Below, one piece after another: positions 33,052 through 40,849 of a stretch of DNA of 47,428 nucleotides; the first letter of the stretch is position 1, and the number at the start of each line of letters is the position of its first letter. This DNA is from a candidate division CSSED10-310 bacterium (GTDB lineage: Bacteria > CSSED10-310). The DNA is taken from NCBI GenBank assembly GCA_016927515.1, contig JAFGMN010000287.1, positions 1 through 47,428 of the forward strand, in the 5' to 3' direction. The translations under genes were made by a program, and so were the position numbers. The notes below the pieces were generated by a model. The model did not search any database. It was given only the letters and a program-made list of their open reading frames with translations, and was not told where the DNA came from.

Positions 33052-34494
33052 GTGAAAGAATTATTGGAATTAGCAGTAGACAGGCTGAGAGAAAAGGGTG
33101 TCGATTACGGAGATGCTCGTATAGGATGGTATCGGTATCAAAACATCCAGGTCAGGGACAGTGTCGCCGTAAATTTGTCAACGCATGGATCGGAGGGTAT
33201 TGGTATCCGGGCACGCGTTGGAGGAGGATGGGGCTTTTTCTCTACTCAAGACCTGACGCAGGATGGTGTCGTTTTGGCTGTTGACAGGGCGCTGGAGATC
33301 GCTCGAGCCAGTGCCATGCTATCGATGAATGCGCCATTCGCACAAGAAGCAACGCATCAGGTTGTTTGGAAAACGCCATATGAGATTGATCCGTTCTCGA
33401 TATCCATTCAGGAGAAAACGGATTTGTTAATGGAGATCAATCGGGTGATCCGGTCGAATCCGGCGGTAGCCAGGGCTGTATCGTTCTTGAATTTCAGCCG
33501 GGAGCATAAAATGTTTATGAGTACGGAAGGAAGCCAGTCCGATCAGTTGCTGATGCGGGTTGATGGAGCTTGCATTGCGACGGCGATTGGTCCGGAGGGT
33601 TTTGAATCTCGGACGTTTTCACTGACACCATTGAACATTGGATATGAGCATGTGTTGAAAGCTCCATGGTTTGATGAAGCAGCTCGGATAGCCGATGAAG
33701 CGGTAGAAAAACTGCATGCCCCTGTATGCCCGGAAGAGCAGACGGATTTGATTCTGTTACCGACCCATACGTGCTTGGTTATTCATGAAACAATCGGGCA
33801 TGCTACGGAATTGGACCGGGTGATGGGTTGGGAAGCGGATATGGCTGGAACAAGTTTCGCGACTACGGACCGGTTGCGACGCCTGCAGTATGGAAGCGAG
33901 ATATTCAACGTTGTAGCGGATCGAACCATGCCCAATGGCCGATCCACCGTGATGGTCGATGATGAAGGTGTGGCGACGGGAGCGTGGCATCTCATTCGTG
34001 ATGGAGTATTGACAGGGTATTCTACGACGCGCAGTACAGCTCATTACATTGGGGAGGAGAGGAGTCGGGGATGCAGTTATGCGGATAGTTGGAGCAATGT
34101 ACCGATTTTGCGGATGCCCAATGTATCGATCGAGCCGGGAATCGGGAACGCACCGTCATACGAGGAGCTTCTGGCCGATACCTCCGATGGAGTGCTTGTA
34201 GATGGTATGGGAAGTTTTTCCATTGATCACCAGCGGATCAATTTTCAGTTTGGCGGGGATGCTGTCTGGCGGATCCGGAATGGTCGAAAAGAACATATGC
34301 TGCGACGGTTTACGTATCAATCGCACAATCCCGTCTTTTGGAATTCCGTTGACACTATATGTCGGCAGGATGAATGGCGGCCGGAAGGCGTCGTCAATTG
34401 CGGAAAAGGCCAACCCATGCAACGCGCGCAGTTGACTCATGGAAGCGCTCCACTTCGACTCCGGAACATTACGATTGGAAGGGCGAAGATATGA
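33052..34494 (+). CDS. tldD: Metalloprotease TldD
   Basis: A 480-residue zinc protease subunit that with TldE degrades unfolded peptides and in some bacteria matures peptide products. The HExxxH motif is seen as VIHETIGHATELDR (about residue 245), and the distal ligand region as RGCSYADSWSNVPILRMPNVSIEPG. The GTG at 33052 preceded by AGGAG is the best start; the track start at 32941 lies in a non-conserved leader. The stop overlaps the tldE start by 4 bases (ATGA), consistent with an obligate heterodimer. Confidence 0.94.
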   Translation: MKELLELAVDRLREKGVDYGDARIGWYRYQNIQVRDSVAVNLSTHGSEGIGIRARVGGGWGFFSTQDLTQDGVVLAVDRALEIARASAMLSMNAPFAQEATHQVVWKTPYEIDPFSISIQEKTDLLMEINRVIRSNPAVARAVSFLNFSREHKMFMSTEGSQSDQLLMRVDGACIATAIGPEGFESRTFSLTPLNIGYEHVLKAPWFDEAARIADEAVEKLHAPVCPEEQTDLILLPTHTCLVIHETIGHATELDRVMGWEADMAGTSFATTDRLRRLQYGSEIFNVVADRTMPNGRSTVMVDDEGVATGAWHLIRDGVLTGYSTTRSTAHYIGEERSRGCSYADSWSNVPILRMPNVSIEPGIGNAPSYEELLADTSDGVLVDGMGSFSIDHQRINFQFGGDAVWRIRNGRKEHMLRRFTYQSHNPVFWNSVDTICRQDEWRPEGVVNCGKGQPMQRAQLTHGSAPLRLRNITIGRAKI

Positions 34495-35888
34495 ATATTG
34501 GTGCAATTCAGACTCAGTCGTTCGATATTATCGAACGTGTCTTAAAAGAAGCAATGACTGCAGGCGCTGACGAATGTGCGGCGGTTCTCGCCGGTGAAGA
34601 CACCGGATTGACACGCTTTGCACGGAATAAAATCATTCAAAATGTTGCCAAAAGCCATCATATATTGACTCTGGCCGTGGCTGTTGGAGGCCGTGAAGCC
34701 GGAGTGTCGACAGATGTTTTGAACGAAGGATCGCTTCGGGATGTTGCGCGGGAAGTAGTGGAGATGGCTCGGATGTACCCAGTCAATCCAGAGCATACCG
34801 GACCATTAGAGCCAGTGGATATTCTGCCTGGGGATGGGTTCGATTTGAGTACGGCGACGTTTACACAGATGGATAAAGCGGAGCGGATTCGGATGATTTG
34901 TGATGAAGCATCCTCACATAAACTGATGGCTTTCGGGACATTGACCACCGGATGGAAGTATGAGGCGTATGGTAATTCTCTGGGGCATCGGGCATGGTAT
35001 CCGGAAACAATTGCCGATTTTTCATTGACCGTACGGACCGAAGGGGGAGAAGGAAGCTGCCGGGAAAATCGTGGATACCATCGAATTGATCGGATCGCTT
35101 TTTCTGAGCTTCTTGATCGGTGTCTTGCCTGGGCTTCCTGGTCTCGAAAAGCTGAACATCTCTCACCGGGTGACTATCCGGTCATTCTGACACCGACTGC
35201 TGCACTGAATTATTTGGCCATGGTATTCTGGACCATGGGTGCCCGCCAGGTGACTGAGAAACGAAGCGCTTTAACGAGTCATTTTGCCGTGGATGATCCA
35301 ATTGGAAAACAGCTATTCAGCCCGTTGGTTTCAGCATATAGCCGTATCCATCATCCGGCATGCCCGAGCATTCCGTTTGGGTCTACGTTTGATATGGATG
35401 GTTTCGGTGGGCAGGGTGTCGTCGGCAACCTGTTCGGTAGCGGTGTTCCATCAGATGATTATCCGATCATCGAAAACGGCATTCAGAGGCACCTCTTCTC
35501 GTCGCTCTTTTGGGCACGAAAGAACGGAGTAAAACCGCGAGCTTTTCCCAGCTTAATCGAATTCACAGGGACGGAAAAAACACTGGCCGATCTGATTGCA
35601 GAAACGGAACGGGCTGTCTTGATTAACAGCTTTTGGTATATCCGGTTCGTCGATCCTAATCATTTATTACTGACCGGATTGACCCGCGATGGCGTGTTTC
35701 TCGTTGAGAACGGAAAAATCGTCAAGCCATTAAAAAACTTGAGATTCAATGAAAGCCCACTGGTCTCGCTGGCCAGCATTACTACGATTGGAAAACCAGA
35801 GCTTCGGAAGGCATGGTTTTACAACGTGCTTATTCCGCCGGTATCAGTGGACACATTCACTTTTTCATCGGAAACCGAAGCGGTTTAA
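34491..35888 (+). CDS. tldE: TldE/PmbA-type metalloprotease partner
   Basis: A 465-residue member of the TldD/PmbA family lacking the HExxxH zinc site, as expected of the TldE subunit. ADECAAVLAGEDTGLTRFARNKIIQNV at the N-terminus parallels the TldD fold. VILTPTAALNYLAMVFWTMGARQV and DMDGFGGQGVVGNLFGSGVPSDDYPIIENG lie in the C-terminal domain. It is translationally coupled to tldD. The 3' end overlaps the convergent nuclease-like gene by 4 bases. Confidence 0.9.
   Translation: MNIGAIQTQSFDIIERVLKEAMTAGADECAAVLAGEDTGLTRFARNKIIQNVAKSHHILTLAVAVGGREAGVSTDVLNEGSLRDVAREVVEMARMYPVNPEHTGPLEPVDILPGDGFDLSTATFTQMDKAERIRMICDEASSHKLMAFGTLTTGWKYEAYGNSLGHRAWYPETIADFSLTVRTEGGEGSCRENRGYHRIDRIAFSELLDRCLAWASWSRKAEHLSPGDYPVILTPTAALNYLAMVFWTMGARQVTEKRSALTSHFAVDDPIGKQLFSPLVSAYSRIHHPACPSIPFGSTFDMDGFGGQGVVGNLFGSGVPSDDYPIIENGIQRHLFSSLFWARKNGVKPRAFPSLIEFTGTEKTLADLIAETERAVLINSFWYIRFVDPNHLLLTGLTRDGVFLVENGKIVKPLKNLRFNESPLVSLASITTIGKPELRKAWFYNVLIPPVSVDTFTFSSETEAV
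35872..35886. terminator. Small hairpin at the convergent gene ends
   Basis: AAACCG and CGGTTT form a 6-bp stem with a 3-base loop across the stop codons of tldE and the opposing gene, and CGGTTTTT follows on the plus strand. It may act as a weak terminator; it is too small to be sure. Confidence 0.25.
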
Positions 35889-36322
35889 TCGGTTTTTCGC
35901 TGCGATTGATCTAGTGTGAAAACTTCCCATCGAATCCGAGAATGATTGACCGCATCTCGGACAAGTCGTTCATTATCCGTAAACGTTCCCCTCAGCCGAC
36001 TTTTCACTTCCACAAAGACGATGTTTCGGATGTAACCTTCGCTGAGACCATCGAAAACGATATAATCCACGGGCTTCCCAAGAAAGCGGGCATCGGCTGG
36101 TGAGCCCGGAAACCCGTGTATTAAAGGAGCCAGTTGTTCAGAAACTAGCCCGGTAATCACTGCCCGTGACCGTCGACGAAACAGCTGTTTGTCTCGATGA
36201 CCGCGTCTGATCTGAACCAACAGGTACATCAAGCCAGCACCGATAACCACCATCACCGGAATCCAGAACGCGGGAACCGGGCGCTCGAAAAAAAGACTGA
36301 GAGAGTGTATCTTTGATACCAT
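35885..36322 (-). CDS. Membrane-anchored Holliday-junction-resolvase-like nuclease
   Basis: A 145-residue protein. An N-terminal membrane segment (FWIPVMVVIGAGLMYLLVQI) is followed by a domain matching the archaeal/bacterial Endonuc_Holl (DUF2318-unrelated, PD-(D/E)XK-like) pattern. Key motifs are SEQLAPLIHGFPGSPADARFLGKPVDYIVFDGLSEG and VFVEVKS. The Asp and the Glu-Val-Lys motif fit a PD-(D/E)XK nuclease core. The DNA substrate and physiological role of this membrane-tethered group are not established. It lies 24 bases upstream of no other gene on its strand except the secreted protein gene behind it, so the two may be co-transcribed. Confidence 0.7.
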   Translation of the reverse strand: MVSKIHSLSLFFERPVPAFWIPVMVVIGAGLMYLLVQIRRGHRDKQLFRRRSRAVITGLVSEQLAPLIHGFPGSPADARFLGKPVDYIVFDGLSEGYIRNIVFVEVKSRLRGTFTDNERLVRDAVNHSRIRWEVFTLDQSQRKTD

Positions 36323-36346
36323 TAAAAGCGACTGTCTTGAAGATAC

Positions 36347-37165
36347 CTAATCAAACGTGATCGATGTGAAATTATGAATATCCGTAGTTCCCTTCGGAAC
36401 GACGTTTCCGTTCAACCGCTTATCAAAATCGATCATGGAACCGTTCATCGAGTGAATCCGGACGGGGAAACGCGATCCGTCTTTCGCAACCGCCTTACCC
36501 CATCGATCGGCGAATATTAAATTCGAAATCTGCCCCGGATTCAGTGCCTGATTGCGTTGTCGATTGCCTTCCCGAAGGACGACATGCAACTGGTTACCAT
36601 CCCAGCGCATAACTCGGGCTTTACGCAAAACGGGCCCACCCTGGATCGTAATTTTATCCACCAGATTTACCGTATTTTGACCGGCATTTATGCCTTGACC
36701 CTGAACTTGGCCACCCTGGACGCCTCCGAGTTGCCCGTTACGTCCATAAAATACCCGGATAAAACGAATCCGGCATCGGTGGCCCCGCTTACCGGAAAAT
36801 TCGATCCGGAAACGGTTCATGTTCGACTGAACAGCCCAACTGGCACGGTTATTTCCACTGATGTCTCGGACCCCAAGCCGCTTATCGCCCGGCATAACAA
36901 CGAGTTCTCCTCGGACTTCCGAACGATTATCCTCCCAATCAACCTGCACAGTATCGACATTTGCACCCATACAGGGCGCGGTCAGATTCAGCGTCGAACC
37001 CTCTGTGTACTCTCCAACATTGCGGATTTCATGGTATCGATTGCCGTCGTCCATGCGGTGAAATGTCCATTCGTATCCATCCACATACTGTGTCGATTCG
37101 CACGCGATCCCCGGCACAGCCATCCAAATTCCAATTACTGCAATTCCCCATAAAACTCTTCTCAT
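36347..37165 (-). CDS. Secreted protein of unknown function
   Basis: A 272-residue product with a signal peptide (VLWGIAVIGIWMAVPGIA). AAGGAG lies upstream of its ATG on the minus strand. The first half is beta-rich and may be a carbohydrate-binding-like sandwich (VDTVQVDWEDNRSEVRGELVV, FRIEFSGKRGHRCRIRFIRVFYG). A Gly-Gln-rich hinge (GGVQGGQVQGQGINAGQN) joins it to a second ~110-residue beta-rich part with ITIQGGPVLRKARVMRWDGNQLHVVL. No family is recognised. It is divergently transcribed from the T3SS operon, so a link to secretion is possible but unproven. Confidence 0.7.
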   Translation of the reverse strand: MRRVLWGIAVIGIWMAVPGIACESTQYVDGYEWTFHRMDDGNRYHEIRNVGEYTEGSTLNLTAPCMGANVDTVQVDWEDNRSEVRGELVVMPGDKRLGVRDISGNNRASWAVQSNMNRFRIEFSGKRGHRCRIRFIRVFYGRNGQLGGVQGGQVQGQGINAGQNTVNLVDKITIQGGPVLRKARVMRWDGNQLHVVLREGNRQRNQALNPGQISNLIFADRWGKAVAKDGSRFPVRIHSMNGSMIDFDKRLNGNVVPKGTTDIHNFTSITFD

Positions 37166-37264
37166 GCGATTCTCCTTTCTTCATTACTCCAACGAACAAA
37201 GTCTAAGGTAAATCACCGGAAAAAGAAACGAAGAAAAAAACTGAAAATCTATATGTAATAAAAT

Positions 37265-37295
37265 TTGACAAAATGCCTTTATCGTGTCATATTAT
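37265..37295 (+). promoter_or_regulatory. Sigma-70-type promoter of the T3SS operon
   Basis: A consensus -35 TTGACA at 37265-37270 is followed by an AT-rich -10 region: CATATT at 17-base spacing or TATTAT at 19. This lies 30-60 bases upstream of the first gene of the secretion operon, in an AT-rich stretch, and there is no other promoter-sized gap until after sctT. Use in vivo is inferred. Confidence 0.6.
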
Positions 37296-37325
37296 TGGTA
37301 GTGCAGGCATGGAAAGGAGTTCCGT

Positions 37326-37928
37326 ATGCAATGGGTTTCGGGAATTGAGAATCGTATAAACGTGCTGATCGGCCGCCTTTCAGGGTCTCTGCCATCGACT
37401 CCCACCCTGTGTTCCGAACGCTGGGATCGACATCAATTGGCACAGGTGATGACGTCGTGGCCGAACGAAGTCATCATGCATGTTCATCCGGAATGGGTTG
37501 AGGAACGGATAGCAAAGATGTCACCGGATGGACGACTGCACCAATTCAATGAACTCAACAATGAACAACAAGCCCGTCTCGCTTCACTTTTCCCATTGAT
37601 GGCATCACGCTCACGTTTTCACCGGTTTTTGATGATTGACCTACCCTGGGTCCACTGGCGGCGGTTAATCGATTGCATGGATCGGCTTGAGCGAGCATTT
37701 CCGGGTATTACCTTGGCGACATGCTATCGATCCGCTTGGTTACGGCAGGATGTAATGGAGCGAAATCGGTCAAGGGAGTGGCTCTCGTATAAGCTTCATC
37801 CCCGGATTTCAGCGGTTTTTTTGCGGGAACTGAACGAAGGAACTCATGAAATCAATGATATTCAACGGGATCAGGTAGAGCGTTTCATTGGTGCCGTGCT
37901 GGAAAGGACGTTCGATTATGCCGAATGA
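37326..37928 (+). CDS. First gene of T3SS operon, unknown protein, possibly SctK-like
   Basis: A 200-residue soluble protein with GGAAAGGAG before the ATG. No motif identifies it clearly. Its composition (many Trp, Arg, His and Leu), its length and its position directly before sctL match the SctK (YscK/OrgA-type) accessory protein of the sorting platform, which varies strongly in sequence. HPRISAVFLREL near the C-terminus stands out. It overlaps sctL by 11 bases. The SctK proposal rests on position and size only. Confidence 0.5.
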   Translation: MQWVSGIENRINVLIGRLSGSLPSTPTLCSERWDRHQLAQVMTSWPNEVIMHVHPEWVEERIAKMSPDGRLHQFNELNNEQQARLASLFPLMASRSRFHRFLMIDLPWVHWRRLIDCMDRLERAFPGITLATCYRSAWLRQDVMERNRSREWLSYKLHPRISAVFLRELNEGTHEINDIQRDQVERFIGAVLERTFDYAE

Positions 37929-38565
37929 ACAAGAATCATCTGTTAAAACAATGGTTCGCTGGGTTTCTCAAACCAGCCGTCAGGCACATCGTGAAGCTGA
38001 AAAAATCATCGAAATGGCCCGGGAAAACGCGAATCGGATTATCGAAGATGCTCACCGGCAATCCAAAGCAATTCATGCAGAAACGAAACGGAAAGCGATG
38101 CTTGAGTGTCGAAAAAAAATGGCTGATCGAATCCTGGAAATACATGCCTATTGCACGCGATTGGAGCAATCCGTGAAACACGAAATCCTTGAATTGGTAA
38201 TTCGAACAGCAGAAGCAGTTCTATTCGAAGCAGTGGCAGTGGATCCATCGATCGTTATGGCTCGAATCGAACGGGGATTGGAATTGAATCGACGACAACG
38301 CTCTGTTCGGCTTTTTGTATCACCTGAAACCGCCCGGCAACTGACCCCCCGAATCAAGGCTGTGTCCCGGGAAATCCTGCTCGATACTCTGCTGACTGTT
38401 GAGTCGGATCCCAGCTTAAAAAACGGTGACTGCCGATTCGTTACGCCTGCGGGCACGATATCCATGACGATTTCAGAGGGATTTCGCATAGTGCGAAAAA
38501 TCCTCTCTCAAACCATTGAAGAATGGAAAGGAGATTTGCAGGATGAGAACAACACGAGAGCGTAA
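37918..38565 (+). CDS. sctL: T3SS stator protein SctL (FliH/YscL-like)
   Basis: A 215-residue product from ATG 37918, chosen over 37888 because AAGGA lies upstream. An N-terminal charged coiled coil (QAHREAEKIIEMARENANRIIEDAHRQSKAIHAETKRKA) is followed by a globular part with a VIRTAEAVLFEAVAVDPSIVMARIERGL-type FliH/V-ATPase-E-like domain. SctL binds and controls the ATPase SctN and links it to SctQ. The order before sctN is consistent. Overlaps both neighbours. Confidence 0.75.
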   Translation: MPNEQESSVKTMVRWVSQTSRQAHREAEKIIEMARENANRIIEDAHRQSKAIHAETKRKAMLECRKKMADRILEIHAYCTRLEQSVKHEILELVIRTAEAVLFEAVAVDPSIVMARIERGLELNRRQRSVRLFVSPETARQLTPRIKAVSREILLDTLLTVESDPSLKNGDCRFVTPAGTISMTISEGFRIVRKILSQTIEEWKGDLQDENNTRA

Positions 38566-38842
38566 AATGATGGATGATGCCGCTGCCATTCCGAGATTCC
38601 CAATCGTGGAATCGGTGATTCAGAATGGCCGCGTCCCGGAAACCATGACTATGATCCGGAAAATGCATCTCAAGCTCCGCGCACTTGAACAAACACACGC
38701 CACTGAAATTGAAAAGAAGCGGCTCCACATTGCTGCTGAAGGGCTCGATGTGCTTGAGAAACTGCTGAATACGTTGGTTGAACTGAGTCAACGGTCCAGC
38801 CGCACCACGCCGTCAGGAGGTTGCTATGGGCGGAAGAATTGA
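38543..38842 (+). CDS. Small coiled-coil protein in T3SS operon, unknown
   Basis: A 99-residue product from ATG 38543, preceded by AAGGAG 9 bases upstream; it overlaps sctL by 23 bases. The middle (MTMIRKMHLKLRALEQTHATEIEKKRLHIAAEGLDVLEKLLNTLVELS) is predicted to form amphipathic helices. Size and helical nature are compatible with a T3SS chaperone or co-chaperone, for example of the needle subunit, but no family motif is seen. Confidence 0.55.
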   Translation: MRTTRERKMMDDAAAIPRFPIVESVIQNGRVPETMTMIRKMHLKLRALEQTHATEIEKKRLHIAAEGLDVLEKLLNTLVELSQRSSRTTPSGGCYGRKN

Positions 38843-39179
38843 TGGAATTACACCCGGAATACCGGTGACCGATGCATCATCCCCTCGCGATTCCAAACAG
38901 GCATCGAAATTCGACCGATTTATGCGAGGACTTGGCACGGTTGCCACTGCCGCAGGAAAAGCCGCATTGAAATTGATTCCCGGAGCAGAGGCTGTGGATA
39001 CATTTTTTAGTGAGTTGGGTGCATCGTCTATGATGGGGCAATATGGCGGAATGTCTCCATATGAGATGCTCGGATTGCAACAGCAGATGCTTCAGGAAGC
39101 ACGTGTTTTTACGGTCCTGTCGAATGTCATGAAAGTTCGGCACGACGCTGCCATGAACGCGATACGGAATATCCGATAA
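38826..39179 (+). CDS. Small T3SS-operon protein, candidate needle or early secreted substrate
   Basis: A 117-residue product with CAGGAGG before the ATG, overlapping the previous gene by 17 bases. The N-terminal half is Gly/Ala/Ser-rich. The C-terminus (GLQQQMLQEARVFTVLSNVMKVRHDAAMNAIRNIR) is an amphipathic helix. T3SS needle and rod subunits end in comparable helices, and no SctF gene is recognised elsewhere in the operon. This is therefore a candidate needle-like or early substrate protein. The resemblance is structural impression, not a family match. Confidence 0.5.
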   Translation: MGGRIDGITPGIPVTDASSPRDSKQASKFDRFMRGLGTVATAAGKAALKLIPGAEAVDTFFSELGASSMMGQYGGMSPYEMLGLQQQMLQEARVFTVLSNVMKVRHDAAMNAIRNIR

Positions 39180-39208
39180 CCCCTAACGATTGTATAAAGG
39201 AGATTACG

Positions 39209-39649
39209 ATGAAGCACATACAGATGGATCAATTGATACCACCGCTAACCGGGCACGAAATAATCGGAATGACCGGAAAGAGCGTCCTCGATTTGATGAT
39301 CGAAGCCGCTTATCTCCTGGGATGTGCGGGGAAATACCGGGATGCCGAGACATGTTTTCGCTCGGTTCTAGCGATTCAACCGGAGCGCGTTGGTGCGGCT
39401 TTGGGGTTGGGAAACGTTCTGCTGATGCAGGGTCGTGTCAAAGAATCGGAGGAAGCGTACGAACAAGTGCTGGAATGGGATCCAAGCGATCCGGCCGCAC
39501 GGGCATTTCTTGGGGAACTGTATCTTTGCTCAGGCAGAATGAATGAAGGAAGAGAAATTCTCGAATCGGTTTACTGGGATTATCCTGAAACTGAGGCAGG
39601 CACCTGGGCATGGAATCTTCTCCAACTCAGCCGGGAGATCGCATCATGA
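39209..39649 (+). CDS. TPR protein, T3SS chaperone-like
   Basis: A 146-residue product; AAAGGAG precedes the ATG. Three tetratricopeptide repeats are visible: AYLLGCAGKYRDAETCFRSVLAIQP, AALGLGNVLLMQGRVKESEEAYEQVLEWDP and ARAFLGELYLCSGRMNEGREILESV. T3SS class II chaperones (SycD/SctG type) are TPR proteins of about this size that bind needle or translocator subunits. The start of sctI overlaps the stop (ATGA), so the two are coupled. The client is unknown. Confidence 0.7.
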   Translation: MKHIQMDQLIPPLTGHEIIGMTGKSVLDLMIEAAYLLGCAGKYRDAETCFRSVLAIQPERVGAALGLGNVLLMQGRVKESEEAYEQVLEWDPSDPAARAFLGELYLCSGRMNEGREILESVYWDYPETEAGTWAWNLLQLSREIAS

Positions 39650-40014
39650 ACCTGACAACCGGCTTAGCACGGCCCAGCATGGCTTCACCTCGAATTCCCC
39701 TAAACAACGGTTCACCTGTTGCATCAACCGGACCCGCTGAATTCGGTAGAATTTTTCAACAGACACTCCAAGAATCCACACGCGGACAAACCATGACTCA
39801 TACATTGATTTCCGTGCTGGATCGGTTGAACGATAAATCAATCAAAGTCACTGAATTGCTCCAAAAAGTCATCTCTGGACAGGAAATGAAACCCTGTGAT
39901 CTGCTCGCTGTCCAGGGTGTCATGCTGAATTTCAACCGGGATCTGACCCTTGTATCCAAACTGCTGGAGCAGATCGTGAACGGTATAAAAAACATTATCC
40001 AGACACAGGTATAA
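39646..40014 (+). CDS. sctI: T3SS inner rod protein SctI (YscI/HrpB-like)
   Basis: A 122-residue product from ATG 39646 after GGGAG. The C-terminal half (MKPCDLLAVQGVMLNFNRDLTLVSKLLEQIVNGIKNIIQTQV) matches the conserved SctI ending, with LLxxQ, SKxxE and a final QTQ. The N-terminus is disordered and Ser/Pro-rich. SctI forms the inner rod linking the export gate to the needle. Position directly before sctJ is common in injectisome operons and supports a non-flagellar T3SS. Confidence 0.75.
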   Translation: MNLTTGLARPSMASPRIPLNNGSPVASTGPAEFGRIFQQTLQESTRGQTMTHTLISVLDRLNDKSIKVTELLQKVISGQEMKPCDLLAVQGVMLNFNRDLTLVSKLLEQIVNGIKNIIQTQV

Positions 40015-40018
40015 AACC

Positions 40019-40849
40019 ATGCCATGGATTCAGCGATACATCTGCCGAACGATCCTCTGCTCGCAGTTTGTGTTCCTGGTTGCATGCCGGGTTGAACTCC
40101 ATCATGGATTGACAGAAAGTCAGGCCAACGAAATTTTACTTTCGTTGATCCAGGTGGGTATCGATGCAGATAAACAGAAGGATTCCACCAACTCGGATCG
40201 CTGGTTGGTGACCGTGCCGGAGAAATCGGAAGCCGAGGCATTGGATCGGTTGATTCGCTTGGAACTGTCCCGGGAGGATCCTCCGGGGTTTTCCGAGCTG
40301 TTTAAAAAAGATGGTTTCATACCATCAGAGTTACAAGAGAACACACGATTCGTAACAGCCTTGGCAGGCGAATTGCAAAAAACACTGGAATCCGATGATT
40401 CGGTTGTCAAAGCACGAGTGCACATTCATTTGCTGCCCGATTCTCCGGCTTATGGGAAAAAAGCATCTCTCTCCGGATCAGCTTCGGTTTTTCTGAAACT
40501 AGCCCCTGGCTTGCCGGAAAGCAGGACACTGTCCGATGAATCCATTCGAAAACTGGTTGCCAACAGCGTGACGAGCCTCAGTGAATCGGATGTTTCCGTC
40601 GTCCGCTCTATCGGATATGCATCCAGAGTCTCAACAGAAACGGAATCAATCGGCGGTGAATCGTTCCGACAGGATTACCCGCCGACGGATTCCATCCACT
40701 TACCGTTCTCCATAATCTACATTTCATTGTTAGTCGGTGGAATCTTTGTTTTGGCAGGTGTTCTATACCTGATCATTCCCCCCGCTCTGCATAGAAGGAG
40801 GTTATCCCGTGTTTCTGCAAGGGAAACCATGGCAAACAATGCTCACTGA
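40019..40849 (+). CDS. sctJ: T3SS inner-membrane ring lipoprotein SctJ
   Basis: A 276-residue YscJ/PrgK-family protein. Signal peptide with lipobox FLVAC (lipid Cys at residue 23), two ring-building domains, for example LTESQANEILLSLIQVGIDADKQK and VKARVHIHLLP, and a C-terminal membrane segment (FSIIYISLLVGGIFVLAGVLYLII). It forms the inner-membrane ring together with SctD. Its size is that of an injectisome SctJ, half of flagellar FliF, which argues against a flagellum. It overlaps sctN by 41 bases. Confidence 0.92.
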   Translation: MPWIQRYICRTILCSQFVFLVACRVELHHGLTESQANEILLSLIQVGIDADKQKDSTNSDRWLVTVPEKSEAEALDRLIRLELSREDPPGFSELFKKDGFIPSELQENTRFVTALAGELQKTLESDDSVVKARVHIHLLPDSPAYGKKASLSGSASVFLKLAPGLPESRTLSDESIRKLVANSVTSLSESDVSVVRSIGYASRVSTETESIGGESFRQDYPPTDSIHLPFSIIYISLLVGGIFVLAGVLYLIIPPALHRRRLSRVSARETMANNAH

